Part shown: positions 1-9,374 of the stretch, piece by piece
How the letters are laid out: the number at the start of each line of letters is the position of its first letter
How positions within the stretch are numbered: position 1 is the first letter of the stretch
Source of the DNA: Tieghemiomyces parasiticus
Taxonomy: Eukaryota > Kickxellomycota > Dimargaritomycetes > Dimargaritales > Dimargaritaceae
NCBI GenBank assembly: GCA_027575765.1
Contig: JANBPT010000672.1
Span: forward strand, 1 to 26,587
DNA: 26,587 nucleotides
Reading direction: 5' to 3'
Made by a program: the position numbers and the translations under genes
Notes under the pieces: generated by a model
Databases searched by the model: none
Told to the model about the DNA's origin: nothing
What the model saw: the letters and a program-made list of their open reading frames with translations, nothing else

Positions 1-14
1 GGGGGGATAAGACC

Positions 15-37
15 GTGTGTGTGTGTGTGTGTGTGTG
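15..37. repeat. (GT)11 microsatellite
   Basis: A perfect GT dinucleotide run. It is isolated, and no telomere-type hexamer surrounds it, so it reads as a simple microsatellite in the 3' flank of the phosphatase gene. Confidence 0.95.
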
Positions 38-103
38 CGGGGAGAAGTCGTGGCGGCAAACGCCCGCGCGGCGGACGGCACGTCTAGATGAGGGGAGTCA
101 GAA

Positions 104-127
104 GGGATAGGAGGGGAGGGGGGAGGG
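104..127 (+). other. G-quadruplex-type motif
   Basis: Four G runs (104-106, 113-116, 118-123, 125-127) are separated by loops of 6, 1 and 1 nt, which fits the classical G3+ N1-7 rule. It lies just past the stop codon of the minus-strand phosphatase gene, so the transcript would carry the C-rich complement. Folding is inferred from the pattern only. Confidence 0.5.
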
Positions 128-170
128 AGAGCACGAAAAGAGGAGAGGACGCGGGGTATGGTACAGAAAA

Positions 171-3149
171 TTAACCGTTCGGTGACGAAAGCGGTGACGA
201 GAGGTTGGTGTTACGATTGAGTAATGTCTCCGTGAGCGACGGGCTGAGCGAGGACGACACATAAGTTCCGGCAGCCAACTGTCCTGGCGAGGGCATGGCG
301 GCCGCCGGTAGGGGTGGGGGCGACATAAGCCCCGACGACCGTGACCGGATAGCCCCACAGGACCCGCTAGCCACGGAGGTTATGGTGGAGGTGGAGGTGG
401 CGGGCCAGTGCAGTGGGAGGCGAGGTCTGCGGAATTGCTCGGGCGGAAATGAAAAGTAGTCGCCCGAGGAAGGACCAGTAGCAGTAACGGAGGACACGGA
501 GGAGCCACAGGTGGCGGCCACCGAGACCAGCGAGGCCGATGATGCCGACGAACTGGTAGTAGTGGTACTAGTGCTGGAGTCGGAGAAATTGGAGAGCGGC
601 GGGTGCGTGGCTAGGTTACTGGATCGGGCCATGACTGGACGGCTATTGAGGGCCAGCCCCGCCGCCATGCCCGGCGATGACAAATGCGGACGCGGGGTGC
701 CCGGCAGCCGGGAGGAGGGAACCGTAAACCCGGCGTTGATGGCCGCCGCGAACCCGACTGGGACACCCCCAGTCATAGCCATCGGTGAGGCGCAGGCGCC
801 CGAGGGGAGGAAGGGCGAGGCGGTGGTGCAGCTGCTGTTGACGGGGGGAGTAGTCGTGGTGGTCCCAGGCGTCGTCGGGGCTAGGGGTGGTGGCGATGGT
901 TCGAGCTCGGGAAGCGACGCCATGTCGAGAGGCACGAGGCCACCGGTCGACGTCTGCAAGTGGCGTTCTTGCTGCACGGCGGCACGCAGGGCGGTAGCCG
1001 TCGGATCCGCGAGGGTGACGTCCCGACAGTAGTGACCCATGGCCTCGTGCAGTAGTGCTTCGTAACAAAAACCAAACTGCAGGGCATTTTGCACCATATA
1101 AGTACGCCGCTCCCGGAACTCGCCGACGGCGCGCACCACCGGATCCGAAGAAGCGTCGTCCGTGCCGTCCACATCCATAGTGGTTTGACCCCCTCCATCC
1201 CGCATCCACTGAGCTACCGTGTCGATGGCGCAAAAGGCGCCCGTGCGGCCGCAGCCGGCACTGCAGTGCACGAGGATGGGCACGTCGTCATCGACGCCTA
1301 GGGCCAGAGTCGCCGCATCGGTCAGGTCCCGCAGCCGCAATACGCCGCGGGGCGACTCGGGGGCGCCAAAGTCGGGCCATCCGGCGTACTGTAGCTGAAT
1401 CACCAGACGGGCGGGCTCGTCACGGGTGTGCAGACGGAATAGACGTAGGGCCAGGTCCGGGTCAGCCGGGTCGGTGAGGTCCATCACCAGCGTGACGGCA
1501 ACCTGGGGTCCGACGCGGGTTGCCAGCTGGGGCATCGTAGGCCAGTACCGGTGGCAGGCCGGTCGGCCGCGTTCGGACTCACGGGTGAGCATAATCACCA
1601 CGGCTGTTCGTTGCTCGACAATCATGGACCAAAAGTCGGCCACCGTGCTGGGTAGAGGACCCTGGGTAGAGATGTAGCGGCGAGGCCCTAGACTGGATGC
1701 AATGTAGCTGGCATTGATGTAGTCATCGTCACTAGACCTGGTGGTGGCGGTGGTGCCAGCGGCCAGGCAGACGCGCGTGGCATCGTAGGGCATAATATTA
1801 TGGTAACGGTTGCGAGTACCGTTCCGCAGGCCGTGAGTGATGCTAAACGGACCCTGGTCGTCAGCACACGACGAGTTGGTAAACATGGCACGCAGCCGCT
1901 CATTTTCAGTTCGCTCCAGTGCGGTAAAGGCAGCAGTGAGATACGGGGACACGCCGTCAATGTCGGGGGTCTCGTTCGCCACCCGAGCCAGGAACGCCGG
2001 GAGAGATGGTGGTGCGGACACGTCGTTAAGAGGGCCGACGACGGGACCGCGCAGGCGTACTTGTAGGGCGGCTTCCGTTTTGGGCTCGTTGTTGTGGCGG
2101 AAGCTCATAAAGAAGGCGTCGAGAGGCCGGTTGCGCGTTCCGGATAGTCGGCCTGTCAACGGACCCAGGCGGGGCGGGAGGACGCCCACCACCCCCGACG
2201 ACGTGGTGGTGGGGCACCGGGTGGGGGGAATAGTCACGGGATCGGCGGGCGGCTGCGAAGCGTCAACGGAGACGGGTGGGGTGGTTTCGTCAGCCACCTG
2301 GACGTCGGAGCACAGCTCGGGGAACCGGCGGACAAAAGTGTCGAAGCCGCCGCGCAGCCAACCGACGTGGGCTGGGGAGCCCGGACGCACAAACTTTTGG
2401 CAAAGATGGGTCACGACGCCCTGTTCCGTAAGGGCCACGCTGTTCTGATCCATCACCACGACGTGGGTGCAGGAGGTCCAGGCTTCGAGGGCAGCGCGAT
2501 CGTCCGGATCAGACAGTAGACTGGCGATGCGATCCAGGGTGAAGCCCGGACGCTTAATGAGCGTACTGGGTACGCTTACATTCAGGGCGCCGCGGACGTG
2601 CTGGCGGGTGAAGTGTGATGGAATTCGGGTGTCTAGGAGGAGTACAGCGGGCGATGGACGCGAGGCATGGTCGTCGTCACCCACGGTGCCGCGGCCGTGG
2701 GCGCGCTGCAGGAGCTGGGCCAGGGTGGAGGGGGTGTAGCCAGGGAAGGCCGGGCAGAGAGAGGCCAGACTCCCGGCCCCCTTGACGGAATGGCGCGGGC
2801 GGGGAATCACGCCGTACGAGGAGCCGGTGGGCTCGTCCGATAGATCACCCGGGGGCGGAGTCCGGGTATAGAAGCGCGGGGTACATGGGCCGGTAGGGAT
2901 GACCACGTCGTCGGGCGTGGAGATCGCCGGGGCGGGGGCGGCGGCGTCGTGGGGACTCAATATGTGGGTATAAGGCGTAAAATAGGGCGTATCGAGAGCG
3001 GACGGGGTAGTCCCAGGGCGTGGGGTGCGTATCGGCGGCATGGTCAAGGAAAGCGGGACGGGTGTAGGCTCGCCCGACGGTTCCGGTGCCGTGTATAGTA
3101 CAGTGGGCAAGTCTATCCGGTGAGGTTTGCTGAAAGTCTCGTCAGCCAT
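171..3149 (-). CDS. protein tyrosine phosphatase with N-terminal rhodanese-like domain (MAPK phosphatase type)
   Basis: A single-exon gene of 992 aa, predicted to dephosphorylate phosphotyrosine, most likely on a MAP kinase, as yeast Ptp2/Ptp3 and fission yeast Pyp1/Pyp2 do. A rhodanese-like domain covers about residues 137-276; its usual catalytic-Cys loop reads VVVMDQNSVA around D234, so it should be inactive and serve for docking. The classical PTP domain covers about 415-705: NRYHNIMPYD (447-456), DDYINASYI, YISTQGPL, the WPD loop with acid D593, and the P-loop HCSAGCGRTG (628-637) with nucleophile C629 and R635, then the Q-loop segment QNALQFGFCY. The tail after 705 is Ser/Thr/Pro-rich and disordered. 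The ATG at 3149 has A at -3 and G at +4. All catalytic residues are present, so it should be active. The MAPK substrate is inferred from architecture; no docking motif was firmly located. Confidence 0.95.
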   Translation of the reverse strand: MADETFSKPHRIDLPTVLYTAPEPSGEPTPVPLSLTMPPIRTPRPGTTPSALDTPYFTPYTHILSPHDAAAPAPAISTPDDVVIPTGPCTPRFYTRTPPPGDLSDEPTGSSYGVIPRPRHSVKGAGSLASLCPAFPGYTPSTLAQLLQRAHGRGTVGDDDHASRPSPAVLLLDTRIPSHFTRQHVRGALNVSVPSTLIKRPGFTLDRIASLLSDPDDRAALEAWTSCTHVVVMDQNSVALTEQGVVTHLCQKFVRPGSPAHVGWLRGGFDTFVRRFPELCSDVQVADETTPPVSVDASQPPADPVTIPPTRCPTTTSSGVVGVLPPRLGPLTGRLSGTRNRPLDAFFMSFRHNNEPKTEAALQVRLRGPVVGPLNDVSAPPSLPAFLARVANETPDIDGVSPYLTAAFTALERTENERLRAMFTNSSCADDQGPFSITHGLRNGTRNRYHNIMPYDATRVCLAAGTTATTRSSDDDYINASYIASSLGPRRYISTQGPLPSTVADFWSMIVEQRTAVVIMLTRESERGRPACHRYWPTMPQLATRVGPQVAVTLVMDLTDPADPDLALRLFRLHTRDEPARLVIQLQYAGWPDFGAPESPRGVLRLRDLTDAATLALGVDDDVPILVHCSAGCGRTGAFCAIDTVAQWMRDGGGQTTMDVDGTDDASSDPVVRAVGEFRERRTYMVQNALQFGFCYEALLHEAMGHYCRDVTLADPTATALRAAVQQERHLQTSTGGLVPLDMASLPELEPSPPPLAPTTPGTTTTTPPVNSSCTTASPFLPSGACASPMAMTGGVPVGFAAAINAGFTVPSSRLPGTPRPHLSSPGMAAGLALNSRPVMARSSNLATHPPLSNFSDSSTSTTTTSSSASSASLVSVAATCGSSVSSVTATGPSSGDYFSFPPEQFRRPRLPLHWPATSTSTITSVASGSCGAIRSRSSGLMSPPPLPAAAMPSPGQLAAGTYVSSSLSPSLTETLLNRNTNLSSPLSSPNG

Positions 3150-4377
3150 GCTAAGTAGGATAGGTTTTGGATGGGAAGGTGCAAGCGGCGATGACCATTA
3201 TTAGTACGTTGAAGGGAGGGAGGGGGAGGTTATTTCTAGTGGAGGGTTTGTGTAGGTGTGCGTGGGAGAGGGGGGCATCACCCTCTTCCGCCAGGATTAG
3301 GGGGGGGTCAGGGATATAGCGGGGGCAGGAAGGGAGAGCATTGGGATGTGGGCGAAGGGGAACTTTGGGATGGGATCACAACCCTCTTTCACCTTCATCC
3401 TCACACATTCTGAATTGGCGGTAGTGTATATGCGTTGACGGGTCAAAAAAAGGGGGATATGATGCACGCAGAGGGGTAGAAAAAGGGGTTGACAGAAGAG
3501 GAGGAGGAAGAGGGGGAGTCGCACCCCCAGTGAGAGAACCCAAGAAAAAAAAAAAGTCGATGACTAGAACCTATGACGTAATAGCTAGGAAGGGCTCCCC
3601 AAATGAGGGAAGATGGGGGAAGTGGGGGGAAAGATAGCCAGGCCAATCGGAGCAATTGGTGGTACAATTTCCCTCCGCCCCTCCTTGGCATCAACCCCCC
3701 GGCGACCAGTCCCGAGACGTGCTGGCAGAGCATGACGAACCAGTCGTCAGGTGCCGAGGTCCCCCAGGAGGTGCGTGAGTGGCGGAAAATACACCCACCT
3801 GCTGGCTGCTGGGGCTACTGTCTACCGTCCTAGCCACACTGACGGGGAGGGAAGAGCGCTCCTACGGTGATACTTACCCTCAAGTGTTTGGCAGGGTCAG
3901 ACGAAAAAGTGGCGAGCCAGCGGCCGGTCAGTCATTAATCGGAACGCGACAAGAAGGCTGGAGACTAGCACGACCAGAGTCCGGTAAGCGGGGTAATACG
4001 GATGTTAGGGAGACTTTTCAAGGCACGTCGAACTGCCTTGTGGGAGAGTGGCGAGAGTCTGTGTGAAGGGAGAAGGAATCGTAAAGTCGGGCCGGAAACG
4101 GAAGGGCTGCGGAGGGGGCAGCGGTACGCGAGAGATAGCGGAAAGGTAAGGTGGGCGGGGGCCACGGGCAGAACGGTGACACGCACCGAGCGAATGCAAG
4201 GATCCGTGTTGGTCGCTTCGCTAGTGAGCGGCAGCAGGAAAGGTTAAAGTTAAAAATAGTTGAAAGAAGACTGGGATTATATCATCCGGGTGGTCGAGAT
4301 TTCAGGAAAGTAGTAAAAAAGAGATTGGGAGTCAAGAGAGTCTAAGAGGCCCCAGGGGGGAATCGGAGCGCAACGTG

Positions 4378-4400
4378 GAGAGAGAGAGAGAGAGAGAGAG
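4378..4400. repeat. GA dinucleotide microsatellite
   Basis: A perfect GA run of about 11.5 units inside the purine-rich part of the gene-poor region. Confidence 0.95.
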
Positions 4401-5843
4401 AAGAGGAAGGAGAACGGGAGAGGGAAAGACGGGTATAAGTCAAGCGGCGCTGGAGGAAGGATGTAGCAAGGAGGGGCATGTGGGGCCGGGCGAGCAGAAC
4501 CGCGGCGGTGACAGCGGACTAACGGTGGGTTTTAAAGGCACCGGCCAGATACGACCGAGTGGAGCCAAAAGGAAGGGCGCGCGGACAGGGATAAAAGGAG
4601 ATGGACGGGTCATGCGGAAGGGCATGGGACGGGGCCGACGAACCCTCCCCCCGCTCTCCCTTCCCTCCCCCCAAACCCACGCACGGGTCATTCTGGCGTC
4701 ATCTGCACACGCCGCCCCTCTCTCTCCGTCTCACTTCCGCTAGCAAGCGGGTGGTGGCCTAGCATTCACCTCGTTCGGTTTGCTCGACCAGGTGTCGGTG
4801 CGAAAGGGGCCGCATACGCCAAAGTCCCGCGGTGGGGAGGGGCGTGGCGGTCGGAGAATTACGGGCCAATCAGCCGCCTCTGGCCGCCCAAAGGGGGGCC
4901 ATGCATTCACCCTAAGCTTTAGTCCTGCGGGTTTGACGGCCGGTAAATCGTCACGGGGAGGGGAGGCATAGAAAAAGAGGAGGAGCGCACCACCGACCGT
5001 CCGATGCGCTCGCCCTATATTCGCTGTTGTCCGGCTGAGACAGCGGGGGAACGGATTAATGCGGTCTTTATGGAGGGCAGGGAGGGGCGGTATAGCTGAG
5101 GGAGGCGCTGCACTCTGTCGTCATGGGCCCACTCCCCTTGTTTAATGATGTATGCGCGTGTACGGCGGGGTTAAGTCACCACGGCTCGATCCGCCGCTTG
5201 TTGTGCTTTTTCTTTTTCATCTCTCACCTTCCATTAACAGGCCCCCGCCATCGACGACGGGTCACGCTGAGACAGGCGGCTAGATTCCGATCTCGGCCCA
5301 GTGGAGTAGAGGGGGGCCGCGGCGACGTCGACCTGAACGCCCCCGTTCTTACCTTGGCTGAGGCTCGAGACCGATGGCCTCAGCCCGCATTCACAGGCCT
5401 GGCGAAGGCTAGAAAATCCCCTCCGCCCGTTTCTTTCAGCGGCCTGGTATTTTGGAGGCGAGCATGGCCATTATTTTTGATATTGAGGTTACACCGGCGA
5501 CTATAAAGGGCGGGGTTGAGAGCGTCAGGGTCAGACGCTTGGTTCTTCGTCACCATCGAATCTGGCAAAATATTTAAGCGTGCCACATTGAGTGGCCCGA
5601 CGTACTCTCCCATTGCCCAATCCACCACGGCCTTAGAATGCACACGTCGCACCACGGGGGAGGACGGGAGGGCTCAGCCGTCTGAAGACAGCCTAAAATC
5701 TACATCTTCCTCGATATCACCTTCTGTCACGCCATCCAGTGGGGCTAGTCTAGTCTCCGGCCACGTGATGGGGGATTGCATCGGTCGTGCGTCATGCCAA
5801 ACCTCCGCTTCACGAAAGTCTTGATACCCTGGCAGTTTGAATA

Positions 5844-5853
5844 GGGGGGGGGG
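5844..5853 (+). repeat. poly-G tract (10)
   Basis: One of several poly-G runs of 9-12 between genes in this window. G9 runs also occur at 6225-6233, 6849-6857 and 15367-15375. Confidence 0.9.
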
Positions 5854-7444
5854 TGATAAATAGGGCCAAAGTGTGGCAGCGAAACGAGGGTGTGACGGTG
5901 GTGGAGGATGTGCGAGCGTGTGAAGCGTGAGCACTACTCAACAGCCAGTCAGCCGCCGTCATGAATGGCCTGGAGATTGATCGCCGCCGCTACATGTCCC
6001 CAGGCCCTTTTTCTGTGTGGGGCCCACTGGCCAGTGCGAGGGGTGCTCATGAGAGAACCCCGCGCCAGGCACCCTTACTGTGAATTCGCCTCGGTTGCAG
6101 GGTACTACTATATCGCTCTGGCAGCCAGCATGCTCCTTCCGATTGTTACTGAGTACGGTCGGTCGGTGAAGAGAGGGTGGGGGAAATGGCCATGGAGTTT
6201 GTTCATGCGGTCCTAGCGGTGAAAGGGGGGGGGTTCCATTGCGCCCGGACTGATCCGTTGCCATTGAGCGAAACAAGGTGGCACCCGCTTCGTGACCGGC
6301 ACATCCACTCGAGACCTCGCTTCTAAGGCCCGGCCCCTCCCTATGGGCCTTGGGGGTGCGGAGGCCCCCGATTGCTGGGACAGAGCCTCATGGTCTTCGT
6401 CGTCTGCATTGTGCTGCCTCGGTCTTTCACGCCTTTTGGCACCCAGACTTTTCCTGTTTTTCCTTTCCTTTTTTTTTGGGCGGGTGAAGGGGAGTGGAGC
6501 GCACCAACCACCCGATCTAAACATAGTAAATGGGAGGTTTTTTTTACAATTAATCATTCTATTTTTTGATGCCCAGCCTGGGTTTTACTGTACTGCTCTG
6601 CTTTCACGTGAGCCCCATGGGTAAAGGAAGAGTGATTATTTAACGCCGCGTTATTCACCCTAATGGGCATAATGCACTAAAGGCGGAGCATATTTACAGG
6701 AGAGCACGGCCCACTTATCCATCACATGTACCCCACCCCTATCAACCTACTTGGTAGGAGCTTGCGGTGCATATTTCCGCCCTAGCCACCCGCCGTCCCC
6801 GGCCGTCTTTAAACGAAATAAAAACACCATAACAATGGCCAGACGCACGGGGGGGGGCTTTGCTACCTTTGGGGGCCCACTCGGCTATGCCTTTACCTGG
6901 CTGGCCATTGGGAAGCGCGAGCGGTTGGGAGGGCCGACGAAAGGTAATAAAAAAGGAGAGGGGACGGAGAAGCTGCACCAGGGGCAAAGATGGCGTCCCT
7001 GCCCGAGTGGGTGGTTGGCCGGCGGACGGGGCCCGGTCGTTCTGAAAGCATATTCTTGTACCGCGCTCCCTCGCCCCTTTCCTCCTTCCCTCTGCGAGTC
7101 CGTCGGCCGCTGACCGTGCGGCGTCCTCGCCGGCTCGTTGGACCCGGCGGTCACCGCCGCCCTCGGTAGCCTTTCGCAGGCCGCACTTCTCGAGTCCCAC
7201 CACCATCTGCCCTTAAAAAGCGCCCGCTGCCGCGTCCCTCCTACCCTTCCGTCTACGTCTTCCCGGTACATCACAGTTCGACTCTCTACTCCAGCCTACT
7301 ACGCACTCACTATCGGCTCTTCCCCGCCAACCCCCCCGTCTTTTGAAGACCTGCCCCTCCAAAGTACGGTCAGCCCAATATCGTCGAAGCTACCCAGATA
7401 GGCCCATTTTCCACGCAACGCTACCCCATCCCACTAGCGCCACC

Positions 7445-8380
7445 ATGCGATTCACCGTCACCGCCTCGTCGCTGGCACTAGTTGCCCTCCTGGGCGTCCA
7501 CCTAGCGGCCGCTTCTCCGATGCCCCAAACCGACGTCGATGACTCTACTACTACACCGAGTAGCTCCAGCGGCTTATGGGATATAATCAAAAAATTCAGC
7601 TCCTCCCTCCCTTCGCCAGGCACAACCAATACCGAAGTCCGATCCACCAGCGACACCGCCACTACTGGCGAGACAGGCGCTAGTGCCTCACTCGATCAAG
7701 CGTCTACCGGCACTACCCACGGTATGCCGTCCGTTGAACAGGCTAGATCGGCGCTGAGTGTCATCGGTATGGTACCCGGAATGTCGGTGTACACCGATCC
7801 ACTGAACAAGTTGCTGGACGCAGTTTCCCCCAAGGAGGAGCCTGCAAAAGAGGTGGAGGAGGTCAAGGCCAGCCAAGCCGACGTCAAAAAGTCCCTGTCG
7901 ACTGGCGCCGAGGCGGAGGTCAATCTCTCGCGAAAAGGGGCGGCAGACGAGACCACCATCGCTGACGAGCATATCCAATCGGAAACACGCGCTGACAGGT
8001 ACGGCACCGGTGCCTTTGACGACGAAGACATTGGCCCGGGCTTCAACGAAATTGATCGCCGCAAGTACTCGTCCCCACAGACAGAGCGCGAGTCCTTAAC
8101 CGACCCTGAGAATCGTTACGTAGATATGGACACCAACAGTTCTTTCGATTCTGTGCCCACCATGGGGACGGGTAGGGCTAGCTCTTCAACTACCCAGTCC
8201 CTGGACGAGGCCGAGGAGCGGAGTGACGTCCCGAAAACTGAGAGCCCCAGGGTGGCCACTACGACGAAGATCGAGTCCAGTGCTGGCGAGGGTAGCACGC
8301 CTGAGGGTAAGGCCCCAGCCGCACCCACAACCAAAAAGTCGACGGCCACTTCGGTGGACCCTGAAGACACCATTGCCTAA
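7445..8380 (+). CDS. predicted secreted acidic Ser/Thr-rich protein
   Basis: A single-exon gene of 311 aa with no family I recognise. I chose the ATG at 7445 because it has a strong CACC context and opens directly with a signal peptide: MRFTVT, then a hydrophobic core at about residues 9-23, then an AAAS cleavage region near 23/24. An upstream in-frame ATG at 7343 would bury this signal behind 34 polar residues, so it is less likely. The mature part is hydrophilic, rich in Ser, Thr, Glu and Asp, probably largely disordered, with only two cysteine-free low-complexity halves and two N-glycosylation sequons (N160, N231). It has no transmembrane segment, GPI signal or enzyme motif. Secretion is well supported. 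The role (cell-wall protein, effector-like or propeptide-type protein) cannot be decided from the sequence. Confidence 0.78.
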   Translation: MRFTVTASSLALVALLGVHLAAASPMPQTDVDDSTTTPSSSSGLWDIIKKFSSSLPSPGTTNTEVRSTSDTATTGETGASASLDQASTGTTHGMPSVEQARSALSVIGMVPGMSVYTDPLNKLLDAVSPKEEPAKEVEEVKASQADVKKSLSTGAEAEVNLSRKGAADETTIADEHIQSETRADRYGTGAFDDEDIGPGFNEIDRRKYSSPQTERESLTDPENRYVDMDTNSSFDSVPTMGTGRASSSTTQSLDEAEERSDVPKTESPRVATTTKIESSAGEGSTPEGKAPAAPTTKKSTATSVDPEDTIA

Positions 8381-9374
8381 GACGACTCCACCATTGGCAC
8401 GTCCCGCTCGGCCGTTCCTCCGACGTTGGATATACCTTTGGCCTATTTAGTTTTGGTCGCTTCATTTGCTCCCCGCTCCGCCCCTTTCTGCCCTAATCTC
8501 ATCGAGTTGGCTTCATGGGCCGACGACCTGGCTACACCCACCTGGCAATAGAAGTTGGTTCTCTCATTGTCGACCGCTAGGGCTATGCCGAGATGTCATA
8601 TGCCTTTTTTTCTGTATATGCGTATCCCCGTTTTCTTTACATGCGTGCCCTTTTCTTTACATGCGTATCGTCTTCTTTATATGCGTGTTTTCCCTTGTGG
8701 CACAGCGACCTTAGTAAATAGTCTACCTTACCACTTGATAAAATCCCCCCCCGTCACTACGGCTCACCGATAATGCTGGTACCCAGGCCGTCTCTCCTCT
8801 TTTAAACGTGGATGCACTGCGCCGATCTAGAAACAGATCCGCCACTCGAAAACACACCGTCTGGGCGGTGGCAAACGCCTCTTCCGGACGGTACATGCTG
8901 GCTGGATGCTTTGTGGACTGGGCGACCTAGTAAATAGGTTGGCCTATAATTCCCAGGGAGGGCCCACGGTCATGACGAAAAGGGGCTCGTGATGTGTTGC
9001 TATCACCTCCCGGAAAGACCCTCCCAATTAAGGCGGGGTGGTACACGCGCCCAACTCGGTCCACCCGACCAAACTCTGGCGTCACTCCATCACATCGACA
9101 TGATATCCTCCCCTGTCCAATGACCGCACCCTGCCAAGGCCCGCCGCAGCCCGCCGGGACCTTCCCTGTAGGCTCCACCCGCCCACCCCTTCCGTAGAGA
9201 ACCATTTCCTTCTGGACTGCTACTCCCTTTCGTTAAAACTTGACCCCTCCCCCACTCCAGCTCGACATTGGCAGCTCTCTTACCCTTCCTTTGCCTCGAC
9301 TTTCTGCTTGCTTCGCCATTTGTCTCGTTTACACCACCCCTGCCTCTCCTCTCTTCTCTCTCCCGCCTTTCACC
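8381..9374. other. intergenic region between two plus-strand genes
   Basis: The left part is the 3' flank of the secreted-protein gene and contains a 20-bp tandem repeat. The right part should be the promoter and 5' leader of the membrane-protein gene; it becomes C/T-rich from about 9200 up to the CACC context of the ATG at 9375. I see no additional coding sequence. Confidence 0.6.
8605..8690 (+). repeat. 20-bp tandem repeat, four units
   Basis: Each unit is a T-rich stretch followed by ATGCGT. The ATGCGT cores begin at 8618, 8641, 8661 and 8681, a spacing of 23, 20 and 20 bp. The two middle units share the first 16 bases, TTTTCTTTACATGCGT, exactly; the outer units are degenerate. It begins 224 bp after the stop codon of the secreted-protein gene, so it may be transcribed in its 3' UTR. 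There are no uniform spacers, so it is not CRISPR-like. Confidence 0.9.

Larger units (their letters stand above)
1..170. other. 3' flank of the phosphatase gene, low complexity
   Basis: This stretch lies downstream of the minus-strand phosphatase gene. It holds a (GT)11 microsatellite at 15-36 and a G-rich tract at 104-127 with four runs of three or more G. I see no coding sequence and no canonical AATAAA on the minus strand here. Confidence 0.6.
3150..7444. other. 4.3-kb gene-poor intergenic region
   Basis: No ORF here is convincing: all are short, with low-complexity translations and without the GC-rich third positions of the neighbouring genes. The left half is purine-rich on the plus strand, with an A11 run (3545-3555) and a GA repeat (4378-4400). 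CCAAT boxes occur at 3643-3647 and 4866-4870. The 9-mer GCATTCACC occurs at 4762-4770 and 4903-4911. Isolated splice-like signals are present: minus-strand donors GTAAGT near 3883 and GTAAGA near 5350, and a plus-strand CATTAACAG acceptor ending at 5240. The right end should be the promoter of the secreted-protein gene; the left end should be the 5' region of the phosphatase gene. A non-coding transcript or 5'-UTR introns are possible but unproven. Confidence 0.6.

Noticed and set aside
15..37. GT repeat near the left edge as a telomere or subtelomere mark
   Set aside because: It is a plain dinucleotide run with no telomere-type hexamer repeats around it.
511..1032. Plus-strand ORF of 173 codons inside the phosphatase gene
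   Set aside because: It is a shadow of the minus-strand PTP frame; the PTP motifs are on the other strand and its translation is low-complexity Gly/Val-rich.
5123..5506. Plus-strand ORF downstream of CCAAT and TATA-like sequence, with a possible intron ending at 5240
   Set aside because: Splicing gives only a very short peptide, and unspliced it has no recognisable domain or neighbour-like codon bias.
5380..5934. Two adjacent minus-strand ORFs that could be exons of one gene
   Set aside because: No good donor/acceptor pair joins them, codon third positions are not GC-biased like the real genes, and no motif is visible.
7255..7300. B-box-like GTTCGACTCT as part of a tRNA gene
   Set aside because: The flanking bases do not form a T-arm stem, and no acceptor or anticodon arm can be drawn. 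Other TTCGA or TTCAA sites in the window fail the same test.
7343..7444. Upstream in-frame ATG for the secreted protein
   Set aside because: It would place 34 polar residues before an otherwise clean signal peptide; the ATG at 7445 has the stronger context.
8605..8690. Tandem repeat as a CRISPR array
   Set aside because: Units are directly adjacent and degenerate, with no uniform spacers, in a eukaryotic genome.
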